Assembly: GCA_934096105.1 (NCBI GenBank)
Contig: CAKOLH010000024.1
Span: 1-13,227, forward strand
Length of the DNA stretch: 13,227 nt
Source of the DNA: an uncultured Bacilli bacterium
GTDB lineage: Bacteria > Bacillota_I > Bacilli_A > RF39 > UBA660
Reading direction: 5' to 3'
Shown here: piece by piece, positions 12,167 through 13,227 of the stretch
How the letters are laid out: each line of letters starts with the position of its first letter
How positions within the stretch are numbered: the stretch's first letter is position 1
Notes under the pieces: generated by a model
Seen by the model: the letters and a program-made list of their open reading frames with translations, nothing else
The model's database searches: none
What the model was told of the DNA's origin: nothing
Position numbers and translations under genes: made by a program

Positions 12167-13227
12167 GTCATTATTCTTATATGTTAAATATCCTGTAGTA
12201 TAGTTAGCCATAGTTACATCTGTTTTACTACCACCAAATGGTACTGCACCCACTAATGAAATACAATTATAAAACATACTCCAAGAATTAGTTACTTTAC
12301 TAGTATTCCATAAATCAGATACATATATCATTTTTAAAGATTTATCAGAAAAAAACATACTTGACATATTAGTTACACTGCTTGTGTTAAATTTGGATAA
12401 ATCTAAATTAATTAATGACTCGCAATGGTAAAACATATGTGTCATATTAGTTACTTTACTTGTATCAAAACTTGATAAATTAACATTTATTAGTGATGTG
12501 CATCCTTGAAACATACTAGCCATAATGGTTACACTACTTGTGTTAAAAGAACTCAGATCTAAACTTGTCAAACTAGAACAGCCATAAAACAAACTATGCA
12601 TACTACTTGCATTTGAAGTATTAAAATTAGACAAATCTAAATTAGTTAGTGAAGAGCAATTTCGAAACATTTGTGCCATACTTGTTACTTTACTTGTATC
12701 GAAGTTGGATAAATTCAGTTCCTTTAACGAAGTACAGCCAGAAAACATACTTCCTATATTTGTTACTTTTGAAGTGTTAAATGAGTTTATATTTAAATTA
12801 GATAAATTAGTACAATCGCCAAACATATAGCCCATATTTGTAACATTGGAAGTATTGAAAGCTGATAAATCTAGAGTTGTTAATGAACTGCATCCAATAA
12901 ACATTTGTTGCATATCAGTTACATTTTTGGTATTAAAATTAGATAAATCTAATGATGTTAGGCCGGAGCAACCTTTAAACATATCTGCCATTATTGTTAC
13001 ATTAGATGTATCAAAACTAGATACATCTAATGATGTTAAGCTTGTACAACCTCTAAACATGTCACCCATTAATTTCACTTTTGAAGTATCAAATGAACTT
13101 ACATTTAATTTTTTTAATGACTTGCAATTTCTAAACATTCCGCCATAACTCCAACTACCTGGATTACCCATCGATGTTACATTTGATGTATCAAAATTAG
13201 ATAAGTCTAATTCTGTTATGTTAGAAC
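12164..13227 (-). CDS. BspA-like DUF285 leucine-rich-repeat surface protein, 5' end outside window
   Basis: The open frame continues without a stop to the right edge of the window: the codons before the Met at 13171 already encode repeat sequence (ELDLSNFDTSNVTSM), so that Met is not the start and the gene is partial. The visible 354 residues hold about 11 full tandem repeats of 26 residues (78 bp) of the form MFxxCxSLxxLDLSxFDTSxVTxM. This is the DUF285 version of BspA-type LRRs, common in proteins displayed by gut Firmicutes and mycoplasmas and often linked to adhesion. The array ends in a degenerate cap (WNTSKVTNSWSMF, then NYTTGYLTYKNND) with no LPxTG or C-terminal membrane anchor. Any signal peptide or lipobox would be at the unseen N-terminus. 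The stop codon is part of element B. Confidence 0.92.
   Translation of the reverse strand, partial: SNITELDLSNFDTSNVTSMGNPGSWSYGGMFRNCKSLKKLNVSSFDTSKVKLMGDMFRGCTSLTSLDVSSFDTSNVTIMADMFKGCSGLTSLDLSNFNTKNVTDMQQMFIGCSSLTTLDLSAFNTSNVTNMGYMFGDCTNLSNLNINSFNTSKVTNIGSMFSGCTSLKELNLSNFDTSKVTSMAQMFRNCSSLTNLDLSNFNTSNASSMHSLFYGCSSLTSLDLSSFNTSSVTIMASMFQGCTSLINVNLSSFDTSKVTNMTHMFYHCESLINLDLSKFNTSSVTNMSSMFFSDKSLKMIYVSDLWNTSKVTNSWSMFYNCISLVGAVPFGGSKTDVTMANYTTGYLTYKNND

Noticed and set aside
12846..13148. Plus-strand open frame of 100 codons opposite the LRR gene
   Set aside because: It is the complement of the repeat array; its own apparent repeats mirror the 78-bp units, and no ribosome binding site precedes it.
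12164..13227. The 78-bp repeats as a CRISPR or DNA-level repeat array
   Set aside because: The period equals 26 codons, there are no spacers, and variation falls at codon positions that fit a DUF285 protein repeat.

Overview
The window reads as a stretch of a very AT-rich, low-GC Bacillota chromosome, probably an uncultured gut or rumen Bacilli of the RF39/Erysipelotrichia/Mollicutes-like kind. Evidence for this is the B. subtilis-like order trmR-trhP1-trhP2-(udk missing)-greA, a DUF285/BspA leucine-rich-repeat surface protein, AGGTGAT-type ribosome binding sites and extreme A+T bias. Tryptophan is encoded by TGG and TAG/TAA stops are common, so nothing suggests a reassigned code. Almost all genes are on the minus strand and read right to left.

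Layout from the right: (1) 13227-12164, the 3' part of a DUF285 repeat protein cut by the window edge. (2) 11855-10950, two unrecognised genes in one operon, ended by a terminator that overlaps the next promoter. (3) 10881-8222, trmR-trhP1-trhP2, which make the 5-methoxyuridine wobble modification of U34 tRNAs; both junctions overlap by 8 bp. (4) 7971-5346, greA-tig-uppP followed 14 nt later by a tRNA-Thr(GGU) and an intrinsic terminator. A consensus promoter overlapping two palindromes drives this unit. (5) 5285-1804, a stretch of different style with a KilA-N protein, an M3 metallopeptidase and one plus-strand DUF3592-like gene. It lies between two direct copies of the tRNA operon's terminator sequence, sharing 30 identical bp, and looks like a small inserted islet. 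(6) 1722-173, three small hypothetical genes, two of them with membrane segments.

The most notable content is not protein-coding. Four copies of a rigid structured element occur at 35-140 (plus strand), and at 1241-1338, 8097-8206 and 12055-12166 (minus strand). Each copy has, in order, a TAGGYA-like hexamer, 17 nt, the box CTTATATATRATAG, a 4-bp mini-hairpin, exactly one A, a 10-bp hairpin and, with no linker, a 9-bp hairpin. All three stems are kept by compensatory base changes between copies. In nearly every case the two larger hairpins carry a purine mismatch in the frame RAG-A-C...G-G-CUY. Three copies start at or just after the stop codon of the gene upstream. I do not recognise this as a described RNA family; it is the best candidate here for an undescribed system.
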